Assembly (NCBI RefSeq): GCF_023022965.1
Contig: NZ_CP095462.1
Span: forward strand, 1,550,001-1,614,000
Length of the DNA stretch: 64,000 nucleotides
Direction: 5' to 3'
Origin: Ectobacillus sp. JY-23
Lineage (GTDB): Bacteria > Bacillota > Bacilli > Bacillales > Bacillaceae_G
Shown piece by piece: positions 38,911-49,598 of this stretch. A program made the position numbers and the translations under genes. Numbering within the stretch: the first letter of the stretch is position 1; every line of letters starts with the position of its first letter. Below the pieces are notes generated by a model. That model was not told where the DNA came from. It was given only the letters and a program-made list of their open reading frames with translations, and searched no databases.

Positions 38911-40077
38911 TTATTTTTGCAGTAGGTCAAATGCAGCTTGCACAAATAAAGATGTTCCCATAAGCAATGAATCCTCATCAATGGTAAAGCGTGGATGATG
39001 ATGCGGATATACAATTCCCTTCCTCTCGTTGCGCGCTCCGATGAAGAAAAAACAGCCGGGCGCTTTTTGTAAATATGCCGAAAAATCTTCTCCTCCCATT
39101 GTAGGCTCTGGATAAACAATAGCTTCTTTTCCAAATAACTTTATTGCTGTTTGTTCAATCTGTTTTGTCACCTCGTCGGCATTTACAACAGGTCGATAAC
39201 CGTATATAAAATCAAACGAATAGGAAGCACCATGCGCTTCTGTAATTCCTTTCACAATTTGCTCAATACGCTTTGCAGTTTCTTCCCTCAGCTCTTGTTT
39301 CATCGTACGGACAGTGCCACCAATTGTCGCATGCTCTGGTATTACGTTGTGGGCTGTACCGGCATGAAATTGCGTAACAGATACAACAAGGGGCTCAAAT
39401 GGGTTGGTATTGCGTGAGACAATCTGCTGTAAATTGGATACAATTTGCGTACCAATTGCTAAGCAGTCTACCGTTTCGTGTGGTATACCTGCATGTCCTC
39501 CCTTACCAGACACCGTAATCGTAAATGCATCAGGCGATGCCATCATTTTGCCGTATACGATACCAATTTTACCCACCTCGATGGGAGACCAAAGATGCGC
39601 CCCTATCACATAATCCACGCCATCCATAACACCATTGTCTACCATCTCCTGCGCGCCGCCCGGGAATTCCTCTTCTGCGTGCTGAAACAAAAATCGTACT
39701 TCTCCTTGAAGTTCATCTCGTCTGTACGCCAGCTCTTGCGCTGCTCCAAGTAACATAGCTGTATGTCCATCATGCCCGCAAGCATGCATCACGCCTGGCT
39801 TTTGTGAAACAAACGCAAAATCATTTTCCTCTTGAATTGCCAAAGCATCCATATCAGCTCGGATTGCCAATACAGGCCCTGGTTTGGCGCCAATTAGTCT
39901 GCCCATCACACTATACCTGGTAGGACGCGTTACTTCTACATGCGGAAAAGATTGTAGTGTTTCATATACAAACTGCGATGTATTCTCCTCTTGAAAGGAT
40001 AACTCCGGATTCATATGTAAGTATCTTCGCCATGCAACCAATTGTTCTTTTGTAACACGATTCATTACCGCGCTCAT
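38911..40077 (-). CDS. M20 family amidohydrolase / N-acyl amino-acid deacetylase
   Basis: A 388-residue zinc hydrolase of the M20D family. Metal ligands are in RADMDAL, MHACGHDGHTAMLL and FQHAEEEFPGGA, and GGEDFSAYL is the C-terminal catalytic-domain motif; a dimerisation domain is inserted in the middle. Relatives release amino acids from N-acyl conjugates. The position directly upstream of the Phe-T-box permease is suggestive, but the strong promoter between them makes it a separate unit. Confidence 0.9.
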   Translation of the reverse strand: MSAVMNRVTKEQLVAWRRYLHMNPELSFQEENTSQFVYETLQSFPHVEVTRPTRYSVMGRLIGAKPGPVLAIRADMDALAIQEENDFAFVSQKPGVMHACGHDGHTAMLLGAAQELAYRRDELQGEVRFLFQHAEEEFPGGAQEMVDNGVMDGVDYVIGAHLWSPIEVGKIGIVYGKMMASPDAFTITVSGKGGHAGIPHETVDCLAIGTQIVSNLQQIVSRNTNPFEPLVVSVTQFHAGTAHNVIPEHATIGGTVRTMKQELREETAKRIEQIVKGITEAHGASYSFDFIYGYRPVVNADEVTKQIEQTAIKLFGKEAIVYPEPTMGGEDFSAYLQKAPGCFFFIGARNERKGIVYPHHHPRFTIDEDSLLMGTSLFVQAAFDLLQK

Positions 40078-40135
40078 CTTATTTTCAACTCCTGCCCTTG
40101 TTTTACCTAACTATTTCAAACATACAGAATTATTA

Positions 40136-40450
40136 TTATAAAAACAAGAAGCAAAGACCTATAATCACACCGGAATATAACAAGTTAATAACACAAAAGC
40201 CCATAATATCTCTCGCACCCAAGCCTGCGATTGCTAATGCAGGAAGCGCCCAAAACGGTTGGATGAGATTTGTCCAGGCATCACCCCAAGCAATTGCCAT
40301 CGCTGTTTTTGCAGCAGACACAACAAGCTCTGCACCAGCTGGAATCATAATAGGGGCCTGCACAGCCCACTGTCCCCCGCCGGATGGAACAAACACATTA
40401 ATCAAGCCAGTGCTTAAAAAAGTGAATAAAGGAAATGTTATTTCATTATT
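40136..40450 (-). pseudogene. AtoE-type short-chain fatty acid transporter, C-terminal remnant
   Basis: About 100 residues matching the end of AtoE/TIGR00366 transporters (normally about 440). INVFVPSGGGQWAVQAPIMI and AWGDAWTNLIQPFWALPALA are well conserved. The open frame continues upstream to LPLFTF-like sequence (FPLFTFLSTG) and is closed by a stop near 40451; the first three quarters of the gene are gone. No ribosome binding site is present. Confidence 0.82.
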
Positions 40451-40457
40451 TCATATA

Positions 40458-40489
40458 AATAAAAAGGATGCCAAATTAAGCATCCTTTC
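40458..40489 (-). terminator. terminator of the ABC transporter operon
   Basis: AAAGGATGC / GCATCCTTT with an 8-base loop and a T run on the minus strand. Confidence 0.88.
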
Positions 40490-40492
40490 ACA

Positions 40493-41299
40493 TTACAGCA
40501 GCAGGTCTTTTCGCTGAAACACATATACAGAAGCTACATATCCAAGCATACCTACAAGCAATAAAATCAGTACGGCTACGAGCGTATTTGTGTCCCCCTT
40601 TAAAATTGTGGATGGTTCGTACAAGGAAAAAAGAGAAAACGATTTTGCCACCTCATACGTTTTATTAATGCCCCCTATCATATGAAGCACATAAAACAAA
40701 AAGGTGAAACCACCGGCAACACTGAGCACGCGACGTTCCTCTGTGAACAAAGCTGAGCATAGAAAACTATATCCACCAATTGCAAAAAACAATAAAAAGC
40801 CTAACATATGAAGCTGAAAAAAAAGAATAACATCCAAGTCATACTGAATGATCATAGCTCCCACTACGCTAATTAGAAAATTGCTTGCGATGATAAAAAA
40901 TAGACCGCTCAAATATACAAGAATCATAGCAACAGCTACCTTGCCTCTACTAATTGGCATAGCCAGTATATACGCCATACTGCCCTGCTCCACTAAACGT
41001 GCAAGTAATTTAGAGGCTGTAGTTATTGTAAAGATAGAAAGTAAAATTAAAAATAACATGCTGTAATATTGAACGGACAATAAATCTAATAAAGTTGAAA
41101 TAAACTGCCCCTTTTCAAGACCGAACGCAGCCAGCATTCCTTCAGGCATTGTATTCATAATATCCGCTTTGGCTTTTAAGGCTTCTTGTATGTTTGGAAA
41201 CAACAACGTGATGAACAGCAAAAATAGAGAGGATCCAAGCGCATATCCTAGAAAACCCTTGCTATATTTTTTAAGCATTGTTGTATATAAAGTCATCAT
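40493..41299 (-). CDS. ABC-2 type transporter permease
   Basis: A 268-residue membrane protein with about six helices and no recognised catalytic motif. A cytoplasmic ABC-2 coupling region (LARLVEQGSMAYILAMPISR) is typical of exporters for drugs, lipids or peptides. Its ATG overlaps the stop of the ATPase gene by four bases, so the pair is translationally coupled. Substrate unknown. Confidence 0.88.
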   Translation of the reverse strand: MMTLYTTMLKKYSKGFLGYALGSSLFLLFITLLFPNIQEALKAKADIMNTMPEGMLAAFGLEKGQFISTLLDLLSVQYYSMLFLILLSIFTITTASKLLARLVEQGSMAYILAMPISRGKVAVAMILVYLSGLFFIIASNFLISVVGAMIIQYDLDVILFFQLHMLGFLLFFAIGGYSFLCSALFTEERRVLSVAGGFTFLFYVLHMIGGINKTYEVAKSFSLFSLYEPSTILKGDTNTLVAVLILLLVGMLGYVASVYVFQRKDLLL

Positions 41300-42177
41300 A
41301 CGCTTTCACCTCTTTTATAGTAGTGTAAAAATAACTCTTCTAAGTTCTCCTCCACACCATGAAATGAAACAATATCCAGACCATGAAGCATATCAATCAT
41401 GCTTTTTATATCATGACCTACACAAACTTCACATGTAGCATCAGTTAACTTCTTTACCTGCGGATAGCTTAATAAGCGTTTTATATCTTCTTCGGTTCGT
41501 AAGGTCACATGAAACCGTTGCTTCTTTTCTCTCTGAAATGTTTTCATATCATTTTCTATAACGATACGACCATCCTTAATCATGGCTGCACGGTCGCAGG
41601 TTTTTTCCATCTCACGGAACATATGTGAAGACATAAAGATTGTTTTACCACGTTGCTTCTCTTCTAAAACTAATTCTACAAACCTTTGTTGCATCAACGG
41701 ATCCAAACCTGAAGTCGGCTCATCTAAAATATAAACCTGCGGGTCATGCATAAACGCAGCGACGATTCCTACTTTTTGCTTCATACCCTTTGACATTTTA
41801 CGTATAGGTGTATCTGGATTAAATTCAAATCGCTCAATTAATTCTGACTTACGCTGCGTATCACCTATAGCTCTCATGCCGTCCATCATCATTAAAAATG
41901 AGGTACCGGTCATTCCTTCTATAAATGCAATTTCACCTGGTAAATATCCTACACTCCGTTTCACAGTTGTAGCATCATTCCAACAATCAAGTCCACAAAT
42001 CGTAGCTTTACCCGAATCAGCTTTCATAAATCCCATGAGATGTCTTATGGTTGTAGATTTCCCCGCCCCATTCGGACCTATAAAACCAAACACTTCGCCT
42101 TTTCTCACTTGCAAAGACACATCAAATATGCCTCTTCCATTTGAAAAGCTCCGCGTTACCTGTTCTAAAACAATCAT
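41296..42177 (-). CDS. ABC transporter ATP-binding protein
   Basis: A 293-residue ATPase. The Walker A is GPNGAGKST (about 33-41), the signature loop is MSKGMKQK (a common variant of LSGGQ), and the Walker B is VYILDEPTSG; a C-terminal accessory segment follows. It forms an exporter with the downstream permease. A divergent TetR regulator and two copies of an inverted motif upstream suggest substrate-induced expression, as for efflux pumps. Confidence 0.93.
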   Translation of the reverse strand: MIVLEQVTRSFSNGRGIFDVSLQVRKGEVFGFIGPNGAGKSTTIRHLMGFMKADSGKATICGLDCWNDATTVKRSVGYLPGEIAFIEGMTGTSFLMMMDGMRAIGDTQRKSELIERFEFNPDTPIRKMSKGMKQKVGIVAAFMHDPQVYILDEPTSGLDPLMQQRFVELVLEEKQRGKTIFMSSHMFREMEKTCDRAAMIKDGRIVIENDMKTFQREKKQRFHVTLRTEEDIKRLLSYPQVKKLTDATCEVCVGHDIKSMIDMLHGLDIVSFHGVEENLEELFLHYYKRGESV

Positions 42178-42190
42178 GTCTTCACCCCAT

Positions 42191-42222
42191 TTTTGAAATG
42201 AAAATAAAAACTTATTTCAAAA
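42191..42222. promoter_or_regulatory. TetR operator candidate, ABC-proximal
   Basis: TTTTGAAAT, 14 bases, ATTTCAAAA. It lies just downstream of the -10 of the ABC operon, covering its transcription start. Confidence 0.65.
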
Positions 42223-42224
42223 CT

Positions 42225-42253
42225 AATATACTCCTTTTCATCTTACATGTAAA
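42225..42253 (-). promoter_or_regulatory. promoter of the ABC transporter operon
   Basis: The minus strand shows TTTACA, 17 bases, TATATT, between the two operator candidates. Confidence 0.6.
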
Positions 42254-42256
42254 TAG

Positions 42257-42290
42257 GTTTTGAAATGAATGTTATAAAACATTTCAAAAC
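42257..42290. promoter_or_regulatory. TetR operator candidate, regulator-proximal
   Basis: GTTTTGAAATG, 12 bases, CATTTCAAAAC: exact 11-base arms sharing the half-site of the other operator, next to the regulator's TACAAT (42295-42300). Confidence 0.72.
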
Positions 42291-42319
42291 ATGGTACAAT
42301 AAAAAGGGAGGTGACCGGA

Positions 42320-42916
42320 TTGGACGGTTTTACAAAACGAACACAGCAAAAAATGGAACGCATTGAAAACGTAGCAGCCGCCATGCTTCCACTGCCGCTT
42401 GCAGACATTAAAATAGCCGACATTGCAAAGCAAGCCGGCGTATCTCAAGTAACTATTTATAATTATTATGGAAGCAAAGAAAAATTGTTACAGGTTGCAA
42501 CAGAACGCGTCGTTGATCATCAATTACAACAATTTAAAGAAGTCATTACAGGGGGCCTCTCCTTTGAAGAGAAGTTAAAGCAAATTATTTTATTAAAAAA
42601 ACAAAGCGCACATATAATTGACTTACATACTTTCAACGAACTCATGCAGATGGATGATATATTTCGCGAAAAAATGTTAAAAAAACAGCAAGAGCGATCC
42701 ATGCCACTTTTATTTCAACTCATTGCAGAAGGACGTGATAAGCAGCTTATTCGCCCCTCTGTACGTGATGAAACCTTATTATTTTATCTTAATATGATCT
42801 CACAGGCCTTTACCCAATTGGATACCATTCAAAAAATGCCTTCTCCTCTAGAAACCTTAGTTGAAGACTTCTTAAATATGTTCTTTTACGGGATATTGCG
42901 ACAAAGCGAGGGTTAA
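42320..42916 (+). CDS. TetR/AcrR family regulator of the ABC transporter
   Basis: A 198-residue regulator with an N-terminal helix-turn-helix (IADIAKQAGVSQVTIYNYYG) and a helical C-terminal domain. The start is TTG at 42320, eight bases behind GGGAGG; a GTG nine bases earlier lies in that site. It is divergent from the ABC genes, with two inverted motifs between, so it probably represses both itself and the exporter. Confidence 0.88.
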   Translation: MDGFTKRTQQKMERIENVAAAMLPLPLADIKIADIAKQAGVSQVTIYNYYGSKEKLLQVATERVVDHQLQQFKEVITGGLSFEEKLKQIILLKKQSAHIIDLHTFNELMQMDDIFREKMLKKQQERSMPLLFQLIAEGRDKQLIRPSVRDETLLFYLNMISQAFTQLDTIQKMPSPLETLVEDFLNMFFYGILRQSEG

Positions 42917-42928
42917 CACCTCCTCGCC

Positions 42929-43345
42929 TTATCCTCCATAACCTGGCGAACCGGTTCCAAATCCTTTTTGTGCTGTTCCACCACTTGTACCATATTTAGT
43001 CCGGTACATAGAAGCTGCTGCTAAAGACGTAAAGAACAAACCATTGTGATGTACATAACTGTAATATGGAGAGGATTCGTCTTCACACACCTCAAAATCT
43101 TCTTCTATCTCATAATAACCGCACGCTTCATATGAATCGGAGATACCTTCTTCTTCCTGCGATTCAAGAATCGGATCAGGTTCCGTTATCGGCGCTGGCT
43201 CAATTGGTGTAGATTCCTGTACTGGTGGTGCTGGCTCAATTGGTGCATACGGTTGTTGTACATATTCTGGTTGATTTTCTTCACTGCATGCACCCAAGGT
43301 CATTGTAGCAATTAAAACACCATACATGACGCGTTTTGTTTTCAT
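42929..43345 (-). CDS. putative proline-rich lipoprotein, unknown function
   Basis: A 138-residue protein with a lipoprotein signal peptide ending LGAC (C20). A low-complexity acidic/proline spacer repeats PIEPAP, and a Tyr-rich folded tail contains a Cys pair (YEACGYYEIEEDFEVC) and ends in glycine-rich GTGSPGYGG. The tail could form a disulfide outside the membrane. I do not recognise the family. GGAGGTGG precedes the ATG. It lies 46 bases downstream of the HEAT-like gene on the same strand. Confidence 0.75.
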   Translation of the reverse strand: MKTKRVMYGVLIATMTLGACSEENQPEYVQQPYAPIEPAPPVQESTPIEPAPITEPDPILESQEEEGISDSYEACGYYEIEEDFEVCEDESSPYYSYVHHNGLFFTSLAAASMYRTKYGTSGGTAQKGFGTGSPGYGG

Positions 43346-43391
43346 AGCGCCACCTCCATCTTGAATATTTTAGAAAATATATGTTCTATAT

Positions 43392-44576
43392 TTAAAATGC
43401 TCCTGTACTTGTTTCAGTCTCTATAGCAAAACATGTAAAATCGGTATATACTTCAACTGGCTCATGTTTTAATAATGTAATCTCAGCTATGAGCCATCCT
43501 TTTTGTAACCAATCCGTATGAACGAAACGATAGCGTACTCTTACATTAGTGTGCTCCTCCTGCTTCGTTACACTCATAACTTCTATGTCACCTAGTACCA
43601 TTCCGCACTCTTCATGTTCTAACAAATAGTAAAACAAAAAGCTTTTTACTAAATGTTCCATTTTATTCTCCATTGGATACAGATATGCTTTGTCTTTTCG
43701 GTGTAGCTCTGTGTACAACAAATAAGCTGATTCTATATTGGTTGCACAAGAAAACAAGCATTCTTGCTCCACAGCTACACCTAAATCAATAAGAGTGCAT
43801 ATACCATATGTTCGAATGACAGGGTCGTTCAAACTTAATGTTTGCATGAGCAACACTTCTACTTCTTCTCTTGCACAATGCCCCATTATTCGGATATACA
43901 GACATAGTTCCGTTCGAACAGACAGATAACTTGTGCGCCATGCATGATATACGAACACCGCAGAGTAGGCTTCATTATATTCCATCATGCGGCAGAGAAG
44001 ATTCTTATACTTTTCATATATACGATAACGGGCTTCATGTTCTCGAATAGAAAAAGTGCCTATTTCTAACCCAGCTTCCAGCAATTGATGAAAAGCAAAG
44101 CTATAATAAGGATGATCTATATAAGACATACATATAGGAACTAACTCAGGTAACCAAGATGGTTGAATGATAAGTTCAGAAACAGGAAGGCGGACCTGCT
44201 GTGTTGGAATATACATTTGTAGCATATAAAGCATGCTGCTTTTCGCTTTTTGTGGCCCAAGACGACAAGCATAGAGTATGACTAAATCTTGCCCTGCGGA
44301 ACTGAACCTTGGATAGTATTTTGTAAGCAAAGGCAATAAGGTTTCATCCTCATACTGACAAACGAACTGTAATAATTGTGCACAAGGATCATCCCATGTT
44401 GCAGTCGATTTGGGAAATGACGATGCAGCTTCTTTTATAATACGTCGTAAAATAGACGTGTCGACAACATCAAGATTCAGTCTTTGTATAGCCATTATGG
44501 CTTGTAATCTCACTTGTACATCTTCATTCTTCATTTTTTTTACAATGGTGCGTATGGCTTGCTGTATGTTGTTCAT
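43392..44576 (-). CDS. HEAT-repeat-like protein, unknown function
   Basis: A 394-residue cytoplasmic protein, mostly alpha-helical, with HEAT-like helix pairs near the N-terminus (EDVQVRLQAIMAIQRLNLD) and again around residues 235-265 (SLNDPVIRTYGICTLIDLGV). The C-terminal 80 residues look like a beta-rich domain (VRVRYRFVHTDW). It has no signal peptide or catalytic motif. An AAAGGA site precedes the ATG. It may form a two-gene operon with the downstream lipoprotein. Confidence 0.7.
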   Translation of the reverse strand: MNNIQQAIRTIVKKMKNEDVQVRLQAIMAIQRLNLDVVDTSILRRIIKEAASSFPKSTATWDDPCAQLLQFVCQYEDETLLPLLTKYYPRFSSAGQDLVILYACRLGPQKAKSSMLYMLQMYIPTQQVRLPVSELIIQPSWLPELVPICMSYIDHPYYSFAFHQLLEAGLEIGTFSIREHEARYRIYEKYKNLLCRMMEYNEAYSAVFVYHAWRTSYLSVRTELCLYIRIMGHCAREEVEVLLMQTLSLNDPVIRTYGICTLIDLGVAVEQECLFSCATNIESAYLLYTELHRKDKAYLYPMENKMEHLVKSFLFYYLLEHEECGMVLGDIEVMSVTKQEEHTNVRVRYRFVHTDWLQKGWLIAEITLLKHEPVEVYTDFTCFAIETETSTGAF

Positions 44577-44879
44577 GAAGAATTCCTTTCTTATTTCAAG
44601 ATAAAACCTACTTTGTTATTTCTAAATCATATTCTATATGTGCTTTATTTACTTATACAGAAAAAACAAATATATTCATAGATTTCACCCAGAATTATTT
44701 TCTTAATTTTTACACGATTATACTCTTTAATTATACAAAAAATGTATGATATATTCAATATTTCCATTAGCACTATACGAATATATAACATTTGTTATAA
44801 AATTTGAGTATAGTATTTTTAATTTTATCTCTCTTTATAACGTAACATTCATTATAAAGAACGAAAGCGAGGATTTATA
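44577..44879. other. AT-rich intergenic region with a palindrome
   Basis: About 300 very AT-rich bases between divergent genes. TATAACA, two bases, TGTTATA (44784-44799) is an operator-like inverted repeat upstream of the DUF4097 gene. No coding potential is seen. Confidence 0.45.
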
Positions 44880-45830
44880 TTGAGGATTATACGAGTTATG
44901 ACTACATTGGCTTTCTTCGGTATTGTGGGGTGGATTGTATATTTTCTCTTCTTTGAAGAAATTGCAACGATGTCCACAAACATCCATTCCGTTGAAACCA
45001 CCAAAAGCGTAAATGCAAATCAGGTTACACAAATAGAAGTACATACCGATTCAGCGGATATTCATATTACTCCTACAAACAACCAGGAGCAAATTGTCGC
45101 CACTTTAACGGGGAAGATTTCCGATACATACAAAGATCGCTTCGCTATTCACATGTTGCCATCTGGTGATAAATTGCAGATAAATATTAAAGAAAAAAAG
45201 AAATGGGCCATTGGTTTTCACATCAACAATGTGCAAGTCGAATTACAAATCCCACAAAAAATCTATGAGACCCTTACCCTCAAAACGAATAGCGGTAGCA
45301 TACACGGCGACAGCTTACAGATAAAAAAACTCGTTGCGGTAACAAATACAGGTGATGTTCGTATAAAAAACATTTCAGGGAAAACCATCAATCTCCAAAC
45401 TAAGCAGGGAGATGTTGCTTTAACATCTGCAGTTGCTACAAACACAAAACTTGACACAGAATCAGGCAATATAATTGCTGACTTTATTCAGAATGAGAAC
45501 ATTCATATCTCATCTATATCCGGAGATATCAAACTTCGTGAAATCAAAGGCAGTAGCGTAATCCAAACAAAATCTGGAGATACTCTGTTTAAGCAGCGAG
45601 AGTTAACTAACCCGATTAGTATCTACAGCAAAAGCGGTGATACAGAAATTGCAGCCACCAATGTTCCTGCCGTTCAATTTCATGTTATAAGTAAATCCGG
45701 TACCTACAATGTACAAGGTTCTTCTCTTCAATACCAAGAACAAACTCCCCATCGCCTACGTGCAAGCGCAGGGGAAAACGGACCTGTCATTAAGATAGAG
45801 AGCGATTCCGGCAACTTCTTATTTCATTAA
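44880..45830 (+). CDS. DUF4097 family beta-strand repeat protein
   Basis: A 316-residue protein with one N-terminal membrane helix (about residues 7-26) and a long extracytoplasmic beta-helix-like domain. Repeats of the type SGDIKLREI, SGNIIADFI and SGDTEIAAT occur about every 20 residues, as in DUF4097 proteins such as LiaG. The function is unknown; relatives accompany cell-envelope stress systems. The start is TTG, behind GCGAGG. It is a single gene here, with no two-component system adjacent. Confidence 0.85.
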   Translation: MRIIRVMTTLAFFGIVGWIVYFLFFEEIATMSTNIHSVETTKSVNANQVTQIEVHTDSADIHITPTNNQEQIVATLTGKISDTYKDRFAIHMLPSGDKLQINIKEKKKWAIGFHINNVQVELQIPQKIYETLTLKTNSGSIHGDSLQIKKLVAVTNTGDVRIKNISGKTINLQTKQGDVALTSAVATNTKLDTESGNIIADFIQNENIHISSISGDIKLREIKGSSVIQTKSGDTLFKQRELTNPISIYSKSGDTEIAATNVPAVQFHVISKSGTYNVQGSSLQYQEQTPHRLRASAGENGPVIKIESDSGNFLFH

Positions 45831-45871
45831 TTTTTTATATAATAAGTAGCACGCTTACATATATCCCCACA

Positions 45872-45914
45872 GAAGAAACGCTCCGTTAATATTACTAACG
45901 GAGCGTTTCTTCTA
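45872..45914. terminator. bidirectional terminator between DUF4097 gene and yrhC
   Basis: A perfect 17-base stem (GAAGAAACGCTCCGTTA and its complement) with a 7-base loop. It overlaps the end of yrhC. Confidence 0.88.
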
Positions 45915-46128
45915 CTTCATCCAATTGTTCACGCAGTTTTTTTACTTGATAAAACAAGCCAAATGCACCTGATAAAAACAGGATAATAGCTCCCATCATT
46001 ACATACAGCTGCAATGCTTCCTTATCACCATTTGGAATGAGTAAGCCTGCCAGCAAAATGGTACTTAGCGCTAACAAAACCTGAGCAAAACGAGTATAGT
46101 CATCTATTTTTTGACGCAATTGTTTCAT
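45895..46128 (-). CDS. yrhC: YrhC family membrane protein
   Basis: A 77-residue protein with two membrane helices (about residues 15-33 and 42-62) and a charged C-terminal tail (KKLREQLDEVEETLR). It matches YrhC, which ends the yrrT-mtnN-mccA-mccB operon in B. subtilis; function unknown. Here it is cut off from mccB by about 600 bases holding a MITE copy and an opposite small gene, so it must use another promoter. The start is ATG 46128, behind AGGTGG. Confidence 0.8.
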   Translation of the reverse strand: MKQLRQKIDDYTRFAQVLLALSTILLAGLLIPNGDKEALQLYVMMGAIILFLSGAFGLFYQVKKLREQLDEVEETLR

Positions 46129-46253
46129 CCCTAACACCACCTATATTGGTTCATGTTGTTTTCCACACATGCAAACAGTCAAGGAGCGAAGATACCAAGA
46201 CAACTTACTTCATAATTTATGGTCTGACTCGGTCAGTTCTTCTCTATTATCAA

Positions 46254-46364
46254 GGCTCTGTTAAAGTTCGTTGTTAATTTCCGTTATGGGGAGCGATTTC
46301 CGCGGACGGCCAGGGAGACTCCATCAACAAGTGCCAATTAGCAACATTAGGCTTTAACACAGCC
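46254..46364. mobile_element. MITE-like repeat, copy 2 (111 bases, internal deletion)
   Basis: The ends match the family (GGCTCTGTTAAAG / CTTTAACACAGCC). ATTATCAA flanks both sides (46246-46253, 46365-46372), an 8-base target duplication. It is inverted relative to copy 1 and lacks 70 internal bases. Confidence 0.88.
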
Positions 46365-46516
46365 ATTATCAAAAGAATGCTTGTTCTTCTACTTCTACTG
46401 TAACATACTCTACTATCCTTTTAATCAAGTAAATTCAACCAATATAACCAACTGTTCTCATAGAGATAATAGGACAAATTACAACGTACATATACTGCAT
46501 AGAGGTGGGAAAAGTG

Positions 46517-46729
46517 ATGTACAACCACAGCAAACAAGAGTTTAGAATATATGTAATTCATTTCTCCAAACTAAAAACATTTTTCATTATCGATGTGGCT
46601 ATCGGCACTGCTATTTACTATATACTTGCTTCCTATTTATCAAGTGTATCTTTGGGCAGTATTGGAAGTATAATTATCATTGAAGGATATAAAAGATTGC
46701 AAAAACAAAGCAGAAAAGACACCATGTAA
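46517..46729 (+). CDS. small membrane protein, unknown function
   Basis: A 70-residue protein (MYNHSKQEFRIYVIHFSKLK) with two hydrophobic segments (about 22-41 and 44-58) and a basic tail. GAGGTGG lies nine bases before the ATG; a GTG three bases earlier is possible. It runs opposite to mccB and ends in a shared terminator. No family is recognised. Confidence 0.55.
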   Translation: MYNHSKQEFRIYVIHFSKLKTFFIIDVAIGTAIYYILASYLSSVSLGSIGSIIIIEGYKRLQKQSRKDTM

Positions 46730-46743
46730 GGTGTCTTTTCTGC
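46710..46743. terminator. bidirectional terminator between small gene and mccB
   Basis: GCAGAAAAGACACC / GGTGTCTTTTCTGC with a 6-base loop. Confidence 0.85.
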
Positions 46744-48800
<2,057 letters not shown>

Positions 48801-48844
48801 CTATCCAACCTCCATTATGAAGGAATCCCTCTTCCCGTAAAGAA

Positions 48845-48877
48845 GCAACTGTCCCACCTCTATGTATGAACAGTTGC
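48845..48877 (-). terminator. weak hairpin between mtnN and mccA
   Basis: GCAACTG / CAGTTGC with a 19-base loop and a T-rich tail on the minus strand; perhaps a partial terminator. Confidence 0.4.
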
Positions 48878-48888
48878 TACTCTCACTT

Positions 48889-49581
48889 TTACTTCAATTC
48901 ATTCAGCATATTCACAATAAATGCCGTAGAATGACGTGCTGCTTGATCCAAGAATTGATCGAAGGAAACGTGTGATTCTTTTCCGGCAATGTCAGATAAC
49001 GCACGGACAATTACAAATGGCACATTATATTGGTAACATACTTGCGCTACAGCAGCTGCTTCCATCTCAACAGCATATAAATCAGCAAACTTGCCGCGAA
49101 TACCATCTACACGCACAGGATCATTCATAAAAGAGTCACCCGTTGCAATTGTTCCTTTTACAGCCTGCACACCGCTCATTTTCATGCAACGCTCCGCAAG
49201 TGCTACAAGCTCCTCATCTGCTTTAAAAGCTGCAGGCATACCCGGAACTTGTCCGTATTCATAATTAAAAGCAGTAACATCCACATCGTGATGACGTACT
49301 TCTGTTGAAATAACAACGTCTCCTACATTTAATGCATGATGAAACCCACCTGCTGAGCCGGTATTAATAATCTTTTCAGGTTGATAGCGTTCAAGCAAAA
49401 TTGTTGTGGACATTGCTGCATTTACTTTGCCGATTCCTGATTTAAGCAATACAACTTCATGACCTGCAAGCTGTCCCAATGTGAATTCGCACCCAGCTAC
49501 AACCTCTGTACGAGCCCCTTCCAGCTGCTCACGCAAAATGCGTACCTCTTCTTCCATTGCTCCAATGACTGCAATTTTCAA
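48889..49581 (-). CDS. mtnN: 5'-methylthioadenosine/S-adenosylhomocysteine nucleosidase
   Basis: A 230-residue nucleosidase removing adenine from MTA and SAH. It has the family N-terminus [12 protein letters not shown], the [19 protein letters not shown] loop, [11 protein letters not shown] and the catalytic Asp in RALSDIAG. The start is TTG at 49581, eight bases behind GAGGG. SAH cleavage feeds homocysteine to MccA/MccB. Confidence 0.95.
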   Translation of the reverse strand: MKIAVIGAMEEEVRILREQLEGARTEVVAGCEFTLGQLAGHEVVLLKSGIGKVNAAMSTTILLERYQPEKIINTGSAGGFHHALNVGDVVISTEVRHHDVDVTAFNYEYGQVPGMPAAFKADEELVALAERCMKMSGVQAVKGTIATGDSFMNDPVRVDGIRGKFADLYAVEMEAAAVAQVCYQYNVPFVIVRALSDIAGKESHVSFDQFLDQAARHSTAFIVNMLNELK

Positions 49582-49598
49582 AACGTGATCCCTCTTTC

